Part shown: positions 24,101 through 33,825 of the stretch, piece after piece | How positions within the stretch are numbered: position 1 is the stretch's first letter | How the letters are laid out: the number at the start of each line of letters is the position of its first letter | Translations under genes and position numbers: made by a program | Notes under the pieces: generated by a model | The model's database searches: none | What the model saw: the letters and a program-made list of their open reading frames with translations, nothing else | Told to the model about the DNA's origin: nothing | Origin: Daedaleopsis sinensis | Lineage: Eukaryota > Basidiomycota > Agaricomycetes > Polyporales > Polyporaceae | Reading direction: 5' to 3' | Assembly: GCA_033807695.1 (NCBI GenBank) | Contig: CM066308.1 | Span: 3,720,001-3,784,000, forward strand | DNA: 64,000 nt

Positions 24101-25823
24101 GCGACCAGGCACGATCATCGGCGCAACAGCGCTGATGTCGGACAACATCATGGGCGCGGTAGCGGCTCTCGAAATGAGACAGGACGAAGAGCCGGACATC
24201 AACAGCAGAGGACTAAGCTCGGAAAAGATTCGAGCACTGTCGATCGAAGCAGGCGAGGAACCACTGACGGTCGCACAAGCAATGGTGTCCAAGGACCGGA
24301 TCAAATGGCAGGAGGCCATCCAGACGGAAATGGACAACCTGAACGAGCACGGAACCTACGAACTCGTCAAGAGACCCCAAGAAGCGAACGTAATCGGATG
24401 CAAGTTTGTGTTTCGCATCAAGCGCGACGCGGACGGCAAAGTCGAGAAGTTCAAAGCACGCGCGGTCGCGAAAGGGTACTCACAACAACCCGGACAAGAC
24501 TACTTCGACACCTTCGCGCCTGTCGCGCGCCTTGGATCCATCCGAACGATCTTCTCCATCGCGGCAAGAAACGGCTGGAACATCATTCAGATGGATGTCA
24601 AGAGCGCCTACCTCAATGGACAACTAGAAGAGACCATCTACATGGAACAGCCTCCGGGAACTGCCAAGCCGGGCGAAGAACACCTCGTGTGCAAACTCAA
24701 GAAGACGCTATACGGATTACGTCAAGCCGGGCGCGGATGGTACAAGACCTACTGCGCGGCCATGACCCAGCTCGACATGTCGAAATGCGAGTCTGACCAT
24801 GCAGTGTTCTACAGGCACGACGGCACGTCCTCAATATCCATCGTAGCGACTTCAGTAGACGACCTCGCGATCACGGGCACGGACGACTACATCGCTCAGT
24901 TCCGAGAAGGCATCAAGAACCACTTCAAAATGACCGACATCGGAAAAGTCGGGTGGATTCTCGGCATCGAAGTCTCGCGCGACCTACCGCACTCCACTCT
25001 GCGCCTCGCGCAACGATCACACATAGATACGATCGTCAAACGACTAAACCTTGAAGACGCGAAGTCCGTTACCACCCCACTCGACCCCGGAGCACGTCTA
25101 GACAAATTGCAGTCCCCGACCACTCCCGAAGCGATCGCGGACATGGCCATGATCCCCTACCGCGAAGGTGTGGGATCATTGATGTACCTCGCGCAAGGCA
25201 CGCGCCCGGACATCGCATTCCCTGTCCACCGACTCTCACAGTTCATGAGTAACCCTGGACGCGCGCACTGGGAAGCGCTCAAGCGCGTCGTGCGCTACCT
25301 CATCGGCACCCGCGAACTGTGGCTCGAGTACGGCGAAACGCGCGAGGGACTCGTCGGCTACAGCGACGCCGACTGGGGCACTACCGATTCATCAAGGCAC
25401 TCCGTCAGCGGCTTCGTGTTCACAATGGACGGCGGCGCCATCACCTGGTCTGCGAAGAAACAAAATGTAGTCGCGCTCTCATCAACAGAGGCCGAATACA
25501 TCGCGATAACGCACGCAACCAAGGAGGCAATATGGATTCGCTCGCTCCTTTCAGAGGCCATCAATCCCGATATCGCCAATCACGCTGTCCGGCTCTTTTC
25601 GGACAACAAGTCGGCCATCGAATTAGCGAAGAACAATACATTTCACGCACGCTCGAAACACATCGACATCCGATTCCACTTCATTCGCGAAGCTATCGAG
25701 AACAACCAAGTCGTTCTAGGATACAGGCGCACCGAGGACATGCCGGCAGACGCTTTCACCAAAGCGCTCAGCCGCGCGAAGATCACCCACCTGCAGGAGT
25801 TGTTCGGGCTGCGCGCGTTTTGA
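21183..25823 (+). CDS. Copia Gag-Pol polyprotein
   Basis: Single uninterrupted frame of 1,546 residues. In order: Gag with an Ala/Pro/Thr-rich linker (about 55-155); zinc knuckle CYNCGRTGHIKAKC from Cys335; protease active site YDSGASRH with Asp426; integrase zinc site (His568 ... Cys602, Cys605); integrase core with Asp660 (YTDEST), Asp702 (HSDGGGE) and the PEQNGSAERANR block carrying the Glu; reverse transcriptase with Asp1138 (MDVKSAYLNG) and Ser-Val-Asp-Asp at 1224-1227; RNase H with Asp1395 (GYSDADWG), Glu in SSTEAEY, and SDNKSA. The catalytic box is SVDD in place of the commoner YVDD. The first ATG lies inside the primer-binding site; the next in-frame ATG is at 21213. All catalytic residues I checked are present. 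Confidence 0.97.
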   Translation: MSPASQDTEKMAYETSSTTSRYTLPKLASDGSNWVVYRERMLTILTAKGLMQHVRGSARQPPQPPPFPRRLPHIQTSGISSTATSAPAAATSPSTSASTAGPVAGANTGSASSAPGLGSTAPAAATGTSTTAATAPSAAPIPAATAASTVPPVDEFSSLTDEEYEKALERAESKFYAWEIKEADARALIYETLSEDLFVEVKDAANAATLWTSVVQTCENKSTMYANAIRTRMQNARCSEDGDMRAHLALLQKERENLAAIGGRIADPEFTAIVTGSIPDSYHRRVQSLADLARLTNIAVPVHVLILTLNEEYDRRAMSNPNSADSALATGTITCYNCGRTGHIKAKCWRPGGGMEGQRPRFQNQKNRSGGTEGGGASGNSGGGTGTGANAATDSRNEHSLIALQNTTTTALATNASDQHYVEVYDSGASRHIFPYRERFDSYRTLYPPRAITAANGDEFMALGEGTVQVDMPNGGSSTSVTLKNVLYAPTIAFALISIRRADEAGYSTLIENGICSLIHRQSGDTIARVAETNGLYKVVTPNVDALMALATEGDAAAKDSLSNIEFHRVMGHISLKSARDMVENGLVDGIELRDRCTDTQCPICIQAKITRKSVPKTAERASAIEYGSPKEYGDRINADSWEPGWTSLGGSHHASLYTDESTKWKEGYTYKRKSGAEDAYRELEAQLLTQHGKQIKWLHSDGGGEFIALRQHLKDHGTRFTTSVHDTPEQNGSAERANRDIAAKTRAMLIDSNLPKSVWPYAYLHAIWTTNRTSHSALGGKSPFLVRFGKPPQLKGLRAFGTRVWVRMERPGKLDPRARSGHFVGFSKQHKDGILVYWPNKRNITAERNLVFEDDTPAEPPHDVLSEGATVDSMSVPEDSLDAAAPLDITTPNDLNDLNQRPPSPPSNDPSGPDTQDADSNDSASDTDHVVIEEPPPEEPTGRGHRIRMPSAKLRDIQSGLGSIDGRTRKVPRPGTIIGATALMSDNIMGAVAALEMRQDEEPDINSRGLSSEKIRALSIEAGEEPLTVAQAMVSKDRIKWQEAIQTEMDNLNEHGTYELVKRPQEANVIGCKFVFRIKRDADGKVEKFKARAVAKGYSQQPGQDYFDTFAPVARLGSIRTIFSIAARNGWNIIQMDVKSAYLNGQLEETIYMEQPPGTAKPGEEHLVCKLKKTLYGLRQAGRGWYKTYCAAMTQLDMSKCESDHAVFYRHDGTSSISIVATSVDDLAITGTDDYIAQFREGIKNHFKMTDIGKVGWILGIEVSRDLPHSTLRLAQRSHIDTIVKRLNLEDAKSVTTPLDPGARLDKLQSPTTPEAIADMAMIPYREGVGSLMYLAQGTRPDIAFPVHRLSQFMSNPGRAHWEALKRVVRYLIGTRELWLEYGETREGLVGYSDADWGTTDSSRHSVSGFVFTMDGGAITWSAKKQNVVALSSTEAEYIAITHATKEAIWIRSLLSEAINPDIANHAVRLFSDNKSAIELAKNNTFHARSKHIDIRFHFIREAIENNQVVLGYRRTEDMPADAFTKALSRAKITHLQELFGLRAF

Positions 25824-25830
25824 GGGGGCG
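25824..25830 (+). other. Polypurine tract region before the 3' LTR
   Basis: GGGGGCG between the Gag-Pol stop codon and the 3' LTR, preceded by TGAG, so the purine run overlaps the stop codon. It is short for a plus-strand primer, but is the only candidate. Confidence 0.6.
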
Positions 25831-26314
25831 TGTTGAGATAGACGTTGACGCAGCACGCCTTGTCTGACCGGGTCCCGGTCATCCTTGGCGTACGTAGTCA
25901 AAGCGCGCTCAGCTCCTATGCCAGGTCTAGGCGGCGGTCCATAGACGCCGCCTCCTCTTTAGGCACTCGAGACGCCGAGGCCCATTATCTGCAAACGTCT
26001 TCCCACGCTCGAATTCCCCTCTCCCCCTTTCATTTTCATTCCGCACACTAGACTTATTGGGCTGGAGGCCATGCTATATAAAGCGAGGGTCTGCGGGGCA
26101 TCTCACTCACACGTTCATCTATCGAACGCGTGAGGTGAGCTGCCATATCGCACTGCGTTATCATTCTTGTACTTACGCTTGTATGCAGACTTACTGTCTG
26201 CTTACTCGCTTTAGGTTAGCCTAATACAAACTACACGTTCATCTATCGAACGCGTGAGACTTACTGTCTGCTTACTCGCTTTAGCTCGCTCGCTGTCGCC
26301 CATAACCCTCAACA
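25831..26314 (+). repeat. 3' LTR of the Copia element
   Basis: 484 bases, apparently identical to the 5' LTR, ending CA and followed by GGGAG at 26315-26319, the right copy of the target duplication. Confidence 0.95.
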
Positions 26315-26842
26315 GGGAGGAGCAATTTCCGTAGACGGTGCGCTACTACAAGCACGGTGGATACCGAAGCGAGGGCGACAGACTTCTCGTGGAAGACGAT
26401 GTCTATCGGGGCCTCGCCAGAGCGTTCGAGGGAGAGCGCAAGCCATTCTGGAGTCGTGTTCACATCGATTATTTGCCACAGCCTCGGTGTCTGGATGCCA
26501 ATCTCGCGCCAGTGGCGGCAGACCGACATGAGGCGGACCCAATGATGAGGTGTGTACGGTCGGGGACGTCTCCGTGGCTCATAATTCGGACCTTGTTGTG
26601 CACCGATCAACTTCGCGGAGAAATTAGCGAATATAATCACGAGGAACTCGTTTGGTATGTGGTGAATTCTTGAATTTCTTGCGGAAGTTTTGAGTGCTAC
26701 AGTATCAAATGGTTAGATAGCTCTGTTTCCGAGTCACAGAGAGGATAAAGCAAATATGTGTTTCGACTCCTTCAACAAGAAATGCGAGCTTCAAAAGCTA
26801 CAATATCAGAATCACTCACCGGAGTTGGTTTCCATCAGGCAT

Positions 26843-27176
26843 GATGTCTCTGCACTCGTATCTCCAAGAATCATAGGGCAGGTTTTTAACCGTTCAGTCA
26901 GCGGTCGAATGTTGAACTAGAGATGCGCGAGGCTGTCGGAAGCAAGTTGCGATTGAGCGCTTCCTAAGCGACTAGCAATGTCGACCACTGCAACAGCGTG
27001 ACATCCTGAGGTATACGGTTCCGGCGATTCTCCAGGTGTAGGATCGTATCCTTCGTATGTGAGGTTTAGATGGGGCTAATCTCTCAGACATTGCGATGCA
27101 ACCGTAACACTCTCAATATTTATTCAATAGAGAATGGAGGAGGAGTAGTACTAGTACGGCGTCGGATTCACCATAC
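26843..27176. other. Intergenic
   Basis: About 330 bases between two leftward genes; presumed promoter of the F-box pseudogene and 3' UTR of the cupredoxin-like gene. No other feature seen. Confidence 0.45.
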
Positions 27177-28680
27177 TCATGACGATGTGGTATATGACGC
27201 ACTAGGAGAGTGCGACTCCGAGTCCGAGCCAGGGAAATATCTCTCTGGAACCGGCGAGAGAGCTGCGGATGCGCCCCCTCCCTTTATTTGTGGTACGGGA
27301 GGAAGTTGGCGCCAGCGTCCCGAGGGAGGAAGGTTGGGATCACTGACCCCCGATGTGGTTGAGGAGTAGTAGGAAGGCGGCTCCGATACAGTCGGCGCAA
27401 CGCTCGGTGCTCGAGAGAGACTGCTCACGTATTCGGAGTGGTACGAGGGAAGGTCGGACACGGTCGCGCTCGTGGGGCGCGTGTAGCTTGACGAACTCGA
27501 CGCTCCTGCATTTCGGTATCGCGGAATGTGACTTTCTGGAGCGGATGAGGACGGGATGATGCTGGATGTCATCGCTGAAGATGAAGATGAACCTGCAGCA
27601 TTGTGTGCGATGGCGCTGGGAGGATTCATGCCGGCGACGAACGGCGATATTTGCTGCGTGGGTTCTTCCACAGGTGACATAGGTGATGGTTGACGCCTAA
27701 TGACTGCAACGCCGTTCGTTGGATGCAGTGACGCGTGAAGGGTAAACGAACGTACCAATGGATAACCTCCAGCGGCGCTTTCTCCATAGGATGATGATCA
27801 CAATCGCCAGCACTAACAACAATCCACCAACGACGCCTCCAACAATTGCACCGATGTTGGTACTTCCGGAGCTTCCTGCTGGTGAACCGTTGTCTGGCGA
27901 AGACTGCCTAGGTGGTAATGTAATGAAGGTGGGGCTAGACTCTAAAGCAAATGCGATTAGAACAGCAAATTTGAAGAAGGAAGTTAGGTATTATACCAGT
28001 AGAGCTGGTCGTCGTGGACGGTGGGGTAGTTGGCAGCACTGCTAGCTCAACTCGAGTAGTGGAGTAGACGACGGTCCATGCGGCGGCTTTCGCAGCTAGG
28101 ACGAAGTCATCGAATCGTTTCCCCAGCACTTGACCGTTGATTGCGCTAGGTGCAGTAGTTTGCTCATGAGGGCAAACCTCCGGGGTTATTCGTAAAGCGG
28201 ACGCACCCAACCATACCCGCAGTACAGCGCCGAGTAGACTTTGCGTGTTCAGGGGAATAAAACCACATCGCTGACGGAACATCATTGTTATGTCGATAAT
28301 GACACGACGGGTAGGAACGTACGGGTAGTATCATCGGTGACTGTCACCTTCCAAATGCTAGGCTCGCCGTTCAAGATAGGAACCATCCCCGAGTTAAATC
28401 CTTTCGAAGCAGGCTTGCATAGGGCATGGAATGAAGACTCCGCGACGGAATAGTAAGGACCGGTGAAATTGAACGAAATGACAGAGCCCTTGGTGGCTGT
28501 GACAAATGGAGGACTGAATAGGAGCTGACCCCGCTGGCCGACCGCGATCTGCAATAGCAGACGGGTCAGCGCATGCAGTTGAAGCTGAGATTGATTCACA
28601 GAAGGTGCACTCACAGTCTGGTCCTGAGCGAGTGCTGCCGATACAAGAACAATAACATAGGTGGCAGCAGCGGGACGCAT
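27177..28680 (-). CDS. Extracellular cupredoxin-like, Ser-rich single-pass membrane protein
   Basis: Predicted surface protein of 405 residues. Exons, reading leftward: 28680-28615, 28548-28323, 28270-28207, 28145-27997, 27941-27756, 27703-27177; total 1218 bases. Residues 1-18 form a signal peptide (MRPAAATYVIVLVSAALA). A cupredoxin-like domain follows: SFHALCKP carries a possible copper His, WFYSPEHA...CTAGMVGAINGQ carries the loop with Met. A Ser/Thr/Pro-rich linker leads to a membrane helix (NIGAIVGGVVGGLLLVLAIVIIIL) and a basic stop-transfer WRKRRWR. The cytosolic tail of about 180 residues is Ser/Pro-rich. In related fungal domains a Cys usually stands where this protein has Ser (WFYS), so blue-copper binding is doubtful. 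Probably a cell-wall or sensing protein (inference). Confidence 0.82.
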
Positions 28681-29439
28681 CCTGAACCTGTCAGAGGAGC
28701 GACGACCTGGCGGAGAAGGGGATGGAGATGGGGCATTGGAAAGGAGCGAAATCGTGCGGCAGCGCAGGTGAGGGATCGTCTAGTACTACGAGCTCCTATT
28801 GATCAAACGCAGTGGAGCACGTTGGTCTGGCGTGGGACGTATATGTTCGACGGCTGTGCAACGGCCAGGCTACCATCATTGACAGTAGTTGACAGTCAGC
28901 GGCGCTGGTCTATTAGTATGCGGCGAGCCGAACTTATCAGTCGCTATACGCGGAAAAGTTTGAGGATGTCTACATATGTATGCGGTATCAGACGGGTGTC
29001 AGCAACCACTGCTTCCCGTGGGATATCTATGCTGCAGACTGACCGTAGTCTGATGCTGTGCTGATCGTGGGTTTGGACCCCGAGGCGCACATATACGGTC
29101 CCACACGGGACAGACACGGTGTTCGTAGCTGATTGATGCATAAAACCGATGAGCCAACACCTCGCAGCTGGAATAAACAGGAGTATCGACTGTTTGACTT
29201 GCAATACTTGTGAGTTCAGATTGTGAGTTCAGAGTGCGCGGCAGTAGTGAACTGCAAATGGGCTGCATTGCGAGGACGAGGAGCGTCTCGTGAGTGTGGC
29301 GTACCATGTACTAGACAACTCCTTTTCAAGCAATATCATGACCGCAACGATTCGTTCGGACTGCTGCGGGAGCGGGAGATGTACATATATAACGGCGTAG
29401 GAGAGAACCACGCGACCAACGACTTGTCTTCATATACCT
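28681..29439. other. Intergenic
   Basis: About 760 bases between two leftward genes. Promoter of the cupredoxin-like gene is expected. No gene, RNA or repeat recognised. Confidence 0.5.
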
Positions 29440-30752
29440 TCATACGATCCCTGCTAGGAGCTTCGTGAACTTCTCTGGCTGTTCCCAATGCACCTTCACA
29501 TCGCCGCTGTCAGTACGCCTGATCGCATATATGCAACATTCGAACGAAACGCTCACAAAATGATTCGCTCCCTTGAGTTCGTGAAACTCCATAGGCCTCC
29601 TCCCCACCGGCTTCGCGGCCACATACCCACACCTAAGCACCGCCACGGCCCACGCCGCCTCCCCGACCGTCATATCGCACCACACGACATGCACTTTCAC
29701 CGCGGGCCACACGGGCTTGCCCGTCCCGCTCCCGTCGTGCGTCTCGAGCGGGCAGTCATACAACGCGCGCACCACGTTTGCTGCGAACGCATCCTGGAGG
29801 AGCCAGATCGCGTGCTGCGCGCGAGACAGAATGGGCGGGTAGGTCATGCTCTGGAACTGCTCGACGCTCATCTTCGGTTCAGAGACGGACGGGGTGTACT
29901 GTGGGTCGATGGGCGTGTTCGTAGAGGCCGCCATGTCCTGGAGCGCGATACGAGGCGACTCGAGAAGCGTCTCCGCACCCGTAAGGCTCTCTGGAAGTGT
30001 GTAAGGTGGGTAGAATGAGCCGACTTGTATCCCAAGCCGGGACGCTTGTTCCTCGACAGGAACCGTGCGGTCTATTTCGAGATTTCTGATCCCAGAAGGG
30101 GGCGGATTTCCCACACCCGTGCTGCTTGGATCTACACATGATAGGTGAGTCTTACTGGTCATCGTTGGATTGTGTGAAGTTCACTACTCGCCATAGAGGA
30201 TGAAGCTCCGAATATATCTGGTGATGAGCTCTTTTGTGACTTCAAACAATACGTCCGCGTGAGCGAACATGGCGAGCGTGGTACAGTTACCGCCCGACCA
30301 TGATAGAAGAGATAGTCCACCGATGAGACCCTCGCTTCCAGGCACCTCTCGGATAGGAGGGATAGCCTCGGTCTCGATGAACCAGCGCAGGAAGGCTGCA
30401 AGTTCGGCTCCGCGGGTTTTCAGCGCCGTCTGCTGGGTTTCTGAATTTTCTTCGAGAGCCTCTAGCTCCTTAGTCGAGTACGGCGTAGACCCAGGATATC
30501 CGCGCATGTTGAGTAGGACGAGTCGAAGGTTGTATTTGGCCGCATAGGAGACCATGGGCCTATAGACAGCTATATGTATACCTCTGATAGTCAGTCGGAG
30601 TGTCCAAGAGCAGATATCGGCCTAGACGTACCACTGTGAAAACAGGTTCCATGCACTAAGACAAGCGTGATGTAGTCGCTAGATCCTGCGGGAGCACCGC
30701 TGTCCTCGTAGTAGAGGACGACACCACTATCGTCAACCGGAGCAGTGGGCAT
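29440..30752 (-). CDS. Alpha/beta-hydrolase fold protein, copy A
   Basis: Predicted serine hydrolase of 375 residues, soluble. Exons, reading leftward: 30752-30632, 30569-30192, 30131-29557, 29493-29440; total 1128 bases. Motifs: LVLVHGTCFH (oxyanion HG), a strand-turn RLVLLNMRGYPGS, and the nucleophile elbow LLSWSGGN near residue 130. Acid and His are likely in the C-terminal part (the GANHF/VHWEQPE region supplies a His). Intron 2 has the boundary TATG|GCGAGT, a GC donor; only this donor keeps frame into DPSSTGVGNP. The paralog at 35760-37083 has GT at the same place. Exon lengths match the paralog (121, 378, 575 versus 581, 54). Substrate unknown. Confidence 0.87.
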
Positions 30753-31631
30753 CGTCACACTCGCGAGTGAGAAGGCCGCAGACCTGAAGAACCTATATAT
30801 ATCAGGCGAGATCGAGGTGCACGTACCTTACTTGTACTTGTGTGAATGCTGAGTGTCCACAGTCACGAGATGATGAAAGTTGGAGATCCATACTCTATAT
30901 CCACCAGGAAGCCGACAAGATTGACTTGACCCTCGCAGACGATGTCATCACGTTCCTTTTCAAACAGTCATTCTTCTAGTTAGTCGATGCTCAAGCGATG
31001 GTTCAAGGCGGAGTAGAAGGTGCATTGGAAATGAACACTGAAACTTGCGTAGCGATACTATTGCACGAGCAGAGCAAAGGGATAGACAGATTCATGTTCG
31101 CGTCAATATAGTACATGCCTGTGACAATCTCGTCCTGCCTCCAAGACGCTTCCCTGGGTCGTCCTCTTGTAGATCTTGCTCCAGGTGTTCTACAGTAGTG
31201 CACTGGAGTCAGGTTGTTTGTGACTGAAGGTTTTGGATGTGGGATCGGAGTCGGCAAACGTGATAGAGTTGAGTATGCCGACTCGATGGGGGGACCTGGT
31301 GAGGTTTCCTAATCTTCTGCGTATCGGCTTATGAGGAATCAGGAACCCAGAAATCAAAAAAAGCTAGATGCACATATAGCTAGCAGCATGATGGCGAATG
31401 GCTCAGGGAAGGCAGGAGAGGGGAGAGGGAGAGTAGCACCTTCTCCATAGGCGCCCACTCTACCCATATCCTGCTCCTCGGACTCAACAATTGCAAAAAG
31501 TATATTCACTAGCTCTGAGGAGTATACTGAGTGTTATGCAGGTGTGGCAGTCTACTATGGTGGCCGTCGAAGGTCTATATAAATACATGATCCAGAATTA
31601 ACTTGCTGCCGCTTCAAGCGTTCAATGACAT
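30753..31631. other. Intergenic
   Basis: About 880 bases between AAA ATPase copy 2 and hydrolase copy A. No gene seen. Confidence 0.5.
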
Positions 31632-33825
31632 TCAAGCGAAATTTTGAATCGTCGCGAAGTCCTTTAAGAACGTATCCATCGCATCCAACGCCTCCTCCAG
31701 GTGCGCGTAGCCCAGCGTCTGGTCTCTGCTCAGCGCGAGCGACTTCGCCGTCCTGCACGCATTCTTGATTTGCCGCCCGTTGATCTCCCGCTGTGCCAAC
31801 TTCTCGAGCATCGCATTCGAGATCTCGTGCTTCTCTAGGCCCGTCTTGAGCAGGAAAGCATGCCAAATCTTCGCCTTCGTCGAGGCGTTCAGTTCCGTGA
31901 AGTGCAGCGCGACGTGGATGCGTGACAGGAACGCCTCGTCGAACGTCTTGATCCGGTTCGTGGTCAGGAAGAGGATGCCGCGGTAGTACTCGATGTGCCG
32001 GAGGAAGACGGCGACCATCGCGTTCCGCTCCATGTCGTGCAGCGAGCGCTGCTCGAGGAACACGTCCGCCTCGTCGATCAGGAGCACCGCATTCCAGCAC
32101 CCGGCCAGGTCGAACGCCTCCCCGAGTTTCTCGTCCAGCTCGCACGCATTCGTCCCGAGATCGCCGCTCCCGACGATGTACAACGGTCGCCGCAAATGCT
32201 CGCTCGTCGCCTCAGCTGAGAGCGTCTTGCCGACACCTGGAGGGCCGAAAAGGTTGATGACGAGCCCTTGGCCTTTGCCGCGGACGAAGTCGTCGAAGTT
32301 GGCGTTGAGCCGGCCGTGTGCCTCGATGAGTGAACGAAGGAGGTTCTTGCGCTCTTCGAGTAGAACCAGGCCATCGAATGCCTCGTCGTTCCACTCGATC
32401 GGGGCGACGTTGTTCACGTTGAACTCAACTGTGGGACAAAGTCAACATCGTCAGATACAAGATAAAATCGAAAACACTCACGCCAGACCTTATCCGAGAA
32501 GCTGAAGCCGTAGACGATGGGAGATGCGAGAATAAGCTGGTCTTCGTCGAGGTCCTCCGCAGTGCCACAATCTGTCAGTGACTGCTCCGAGTAGGGCAGC
32601 TCGTAGTCTGCGTCCACTCTCCCGAAGCTGGCCGCGTCGATCATGATACGAGACTTCACCTGTACATCCATGGTGGATCAGCACTGAGAGGAGGAGAGCA
32701 GTCCAAAGACACTCACGCTATACCTCTGTAGCTTCTGGTTCCCATTCACCCACTCCCATCTGCTCCCCGTTCCGCGGTACTGCACGTGGTGTACCCCACT
32801 GAGCGCGATCCACTTCCTCGCACGCGCGACGAGCATCGCAGAGAGCGTCGTGGGGTCCGGGTGGAACTGAAGCGGGAACGCGCTCAGCCTGTGTATCTTC
32901 TCCACCCCGACGAACTCGGCCACCGCCGCCTGGTTGGACCCCCAGCCGAACCGCTTAACCTTGGTATCGTCGGACCATCCCACTGCGTCGTCGTCGTCGT
33001 CGTCGTCTTTCACCATCTCCTCCAGCCCCTCGCAGCGCAGGGAGTAGAACAACTGCCCGCACGAGTTGACGGTCTTCGTCGCGCTACGCAGGCGCACCGC
33101 GCGCGTCTCGCGGGTGATGGGACAGCGGCGCACGATGACCGTCCCGGGTATCAGGATGGCGTAGAGAAGGTCGAAGGTGATCTCTCCGTGTGAGACGAGG
33201 CTGGCGATGCGCGCGAGCGTCTGACGGTAGTGCTTGCGCATGTACTCCAGCAACACGCGGAGAGATGCGAGGATGCGGTCTTCCTCCTCCGTGCGAGTGC
33301 GCTCCGCGAGCTCCGCTTCGTGCTCTTCCAGCTTGGGGAAGTACGTGATGACGAGCTTAGGGTCGAGCTGCGGCACGCGACGTCCTTATGAGCGACGGAC
33401 ATGCATTTCGAGGGCACACTTACCTCAAGGGGCTCTGAGACCCATGAGATGCCGCTCGCGTCGGTCATAACCGACTCAAGAGCCGAGCGTAGGTACTGGC
33501 TCTTGATGACAAGTTCTATTGAGATGGTGCTCCTGCGCTTCTCATCGTCGCGCGTGTGCTTGCGCACGATGACGAAGCAGTACTTCTCCCAGTCGTTGTC
33601 ATCGGACGTCGCTCTCGTCCCGACGGGCTGCACAAGCTCAGCCGGGACTTCAGGATTTGTGGTGTCTTCATACTCCCACGCACTGTTGTTCTCGTCGTAA
33701 CGCGAGTCGACGTACTTGATGTCAAGCGGAAGGACAGGGATTTCCTCGGTCGTTGTCGCAGGCGACGCAGGGGTGGTAGTAACAGGTGAGCTCGTGCTCG
33801 CGTTGCTGCTGTCCGAGGAGTCCAT
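31632..33825 (-). CDS. AAA family ATPase, copy 2
   Basis: Predicted ATPase of 675 residues. Exons, reading leftward: 33825-33424, 33367-32717, 32659-32482, 32428-31632; total 2028 bases. It matches copy 1 (2295-4750) throughout: ISWVSEPLE, ITYFPKLEEHE, GEITFDLLYAILIPGT, then Walker A GPPGVGKT, Walker B LLIDEADVF, LTTNR and NGRQIKNACRTA. Here the first exon has a clear ATG and a Ser/Thr-rich start, which supports a similar short N-terminus for copy 1. The 178-base third exon is the same length in both copies. A run of seven Asp codons (GTC repeat on the + strand near 32993-33010) lies in the variable linker of the N-domain. It sits between two alpha/beta hydrolase paralogs; whether they work together is unknown. 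Confidence 0.92.

Larger units (their letters stand above)
20695..26314 (+). mobile_element. Complete Ty1/copia LTR retrotransposon
   Basis: A 5,620-base element with two 484-base LTRs that start TG and end CA, a tRNA primer-binding site, one long Gag-Pol frame and a purine tract. The order integrase, reverse transcriptase, RNase H places it in the Copia group. The two LTRs looked identical when read base by base, and the frame has no stop, so the copy is young and potentially autonomous. It is inserted in antisense orientation inside the coding sequence of an F-box gene. Confidence 0.97.
19489..26842 (-). pseudogene. F-box/LRR gene interrupted by a Copia element and an in-frame stop
   Basis: An F-box protein gene on the minus strand. 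Proposed exon 1 is 26842-26820 (ATG at 26842). The next exon starts at 26677 and carries IPNEFLVIIFANF and VCRHWREIGIQTPRLW, the F-box ends. It runs to the insertion point at 26315. The coding frame resumes exactly at 20694 after removing the element and one copy of the 5-base duplication: RLRKLLL is followed by PPISDLDLHILV in the same frame. Downstream, the frame meets TGA at 20097-20095 and then continues open for another 200 residues (FSYTSQLEARMADG onward) to 19489, so the stop is a lesion separate from the insertion. No splice donor near the TGA explains it. The gene is therefore broken twice. Confidence 0.85.

Noticed and set aside
30003..30139. Alternative GT donors near 30185-30188 for intron 2 of hydrolase A
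   Set aside because: They lead into a wrong frame and lose the DPSST block that is conserved in the paralog; the GC donor at 30191 keeps it.
32993..33010. Trinucleotide (GTC) microsatellite
   Set aside because: It encodes the Asp run inside AAA ATPase copy 2 and is not an independent repeat feature.
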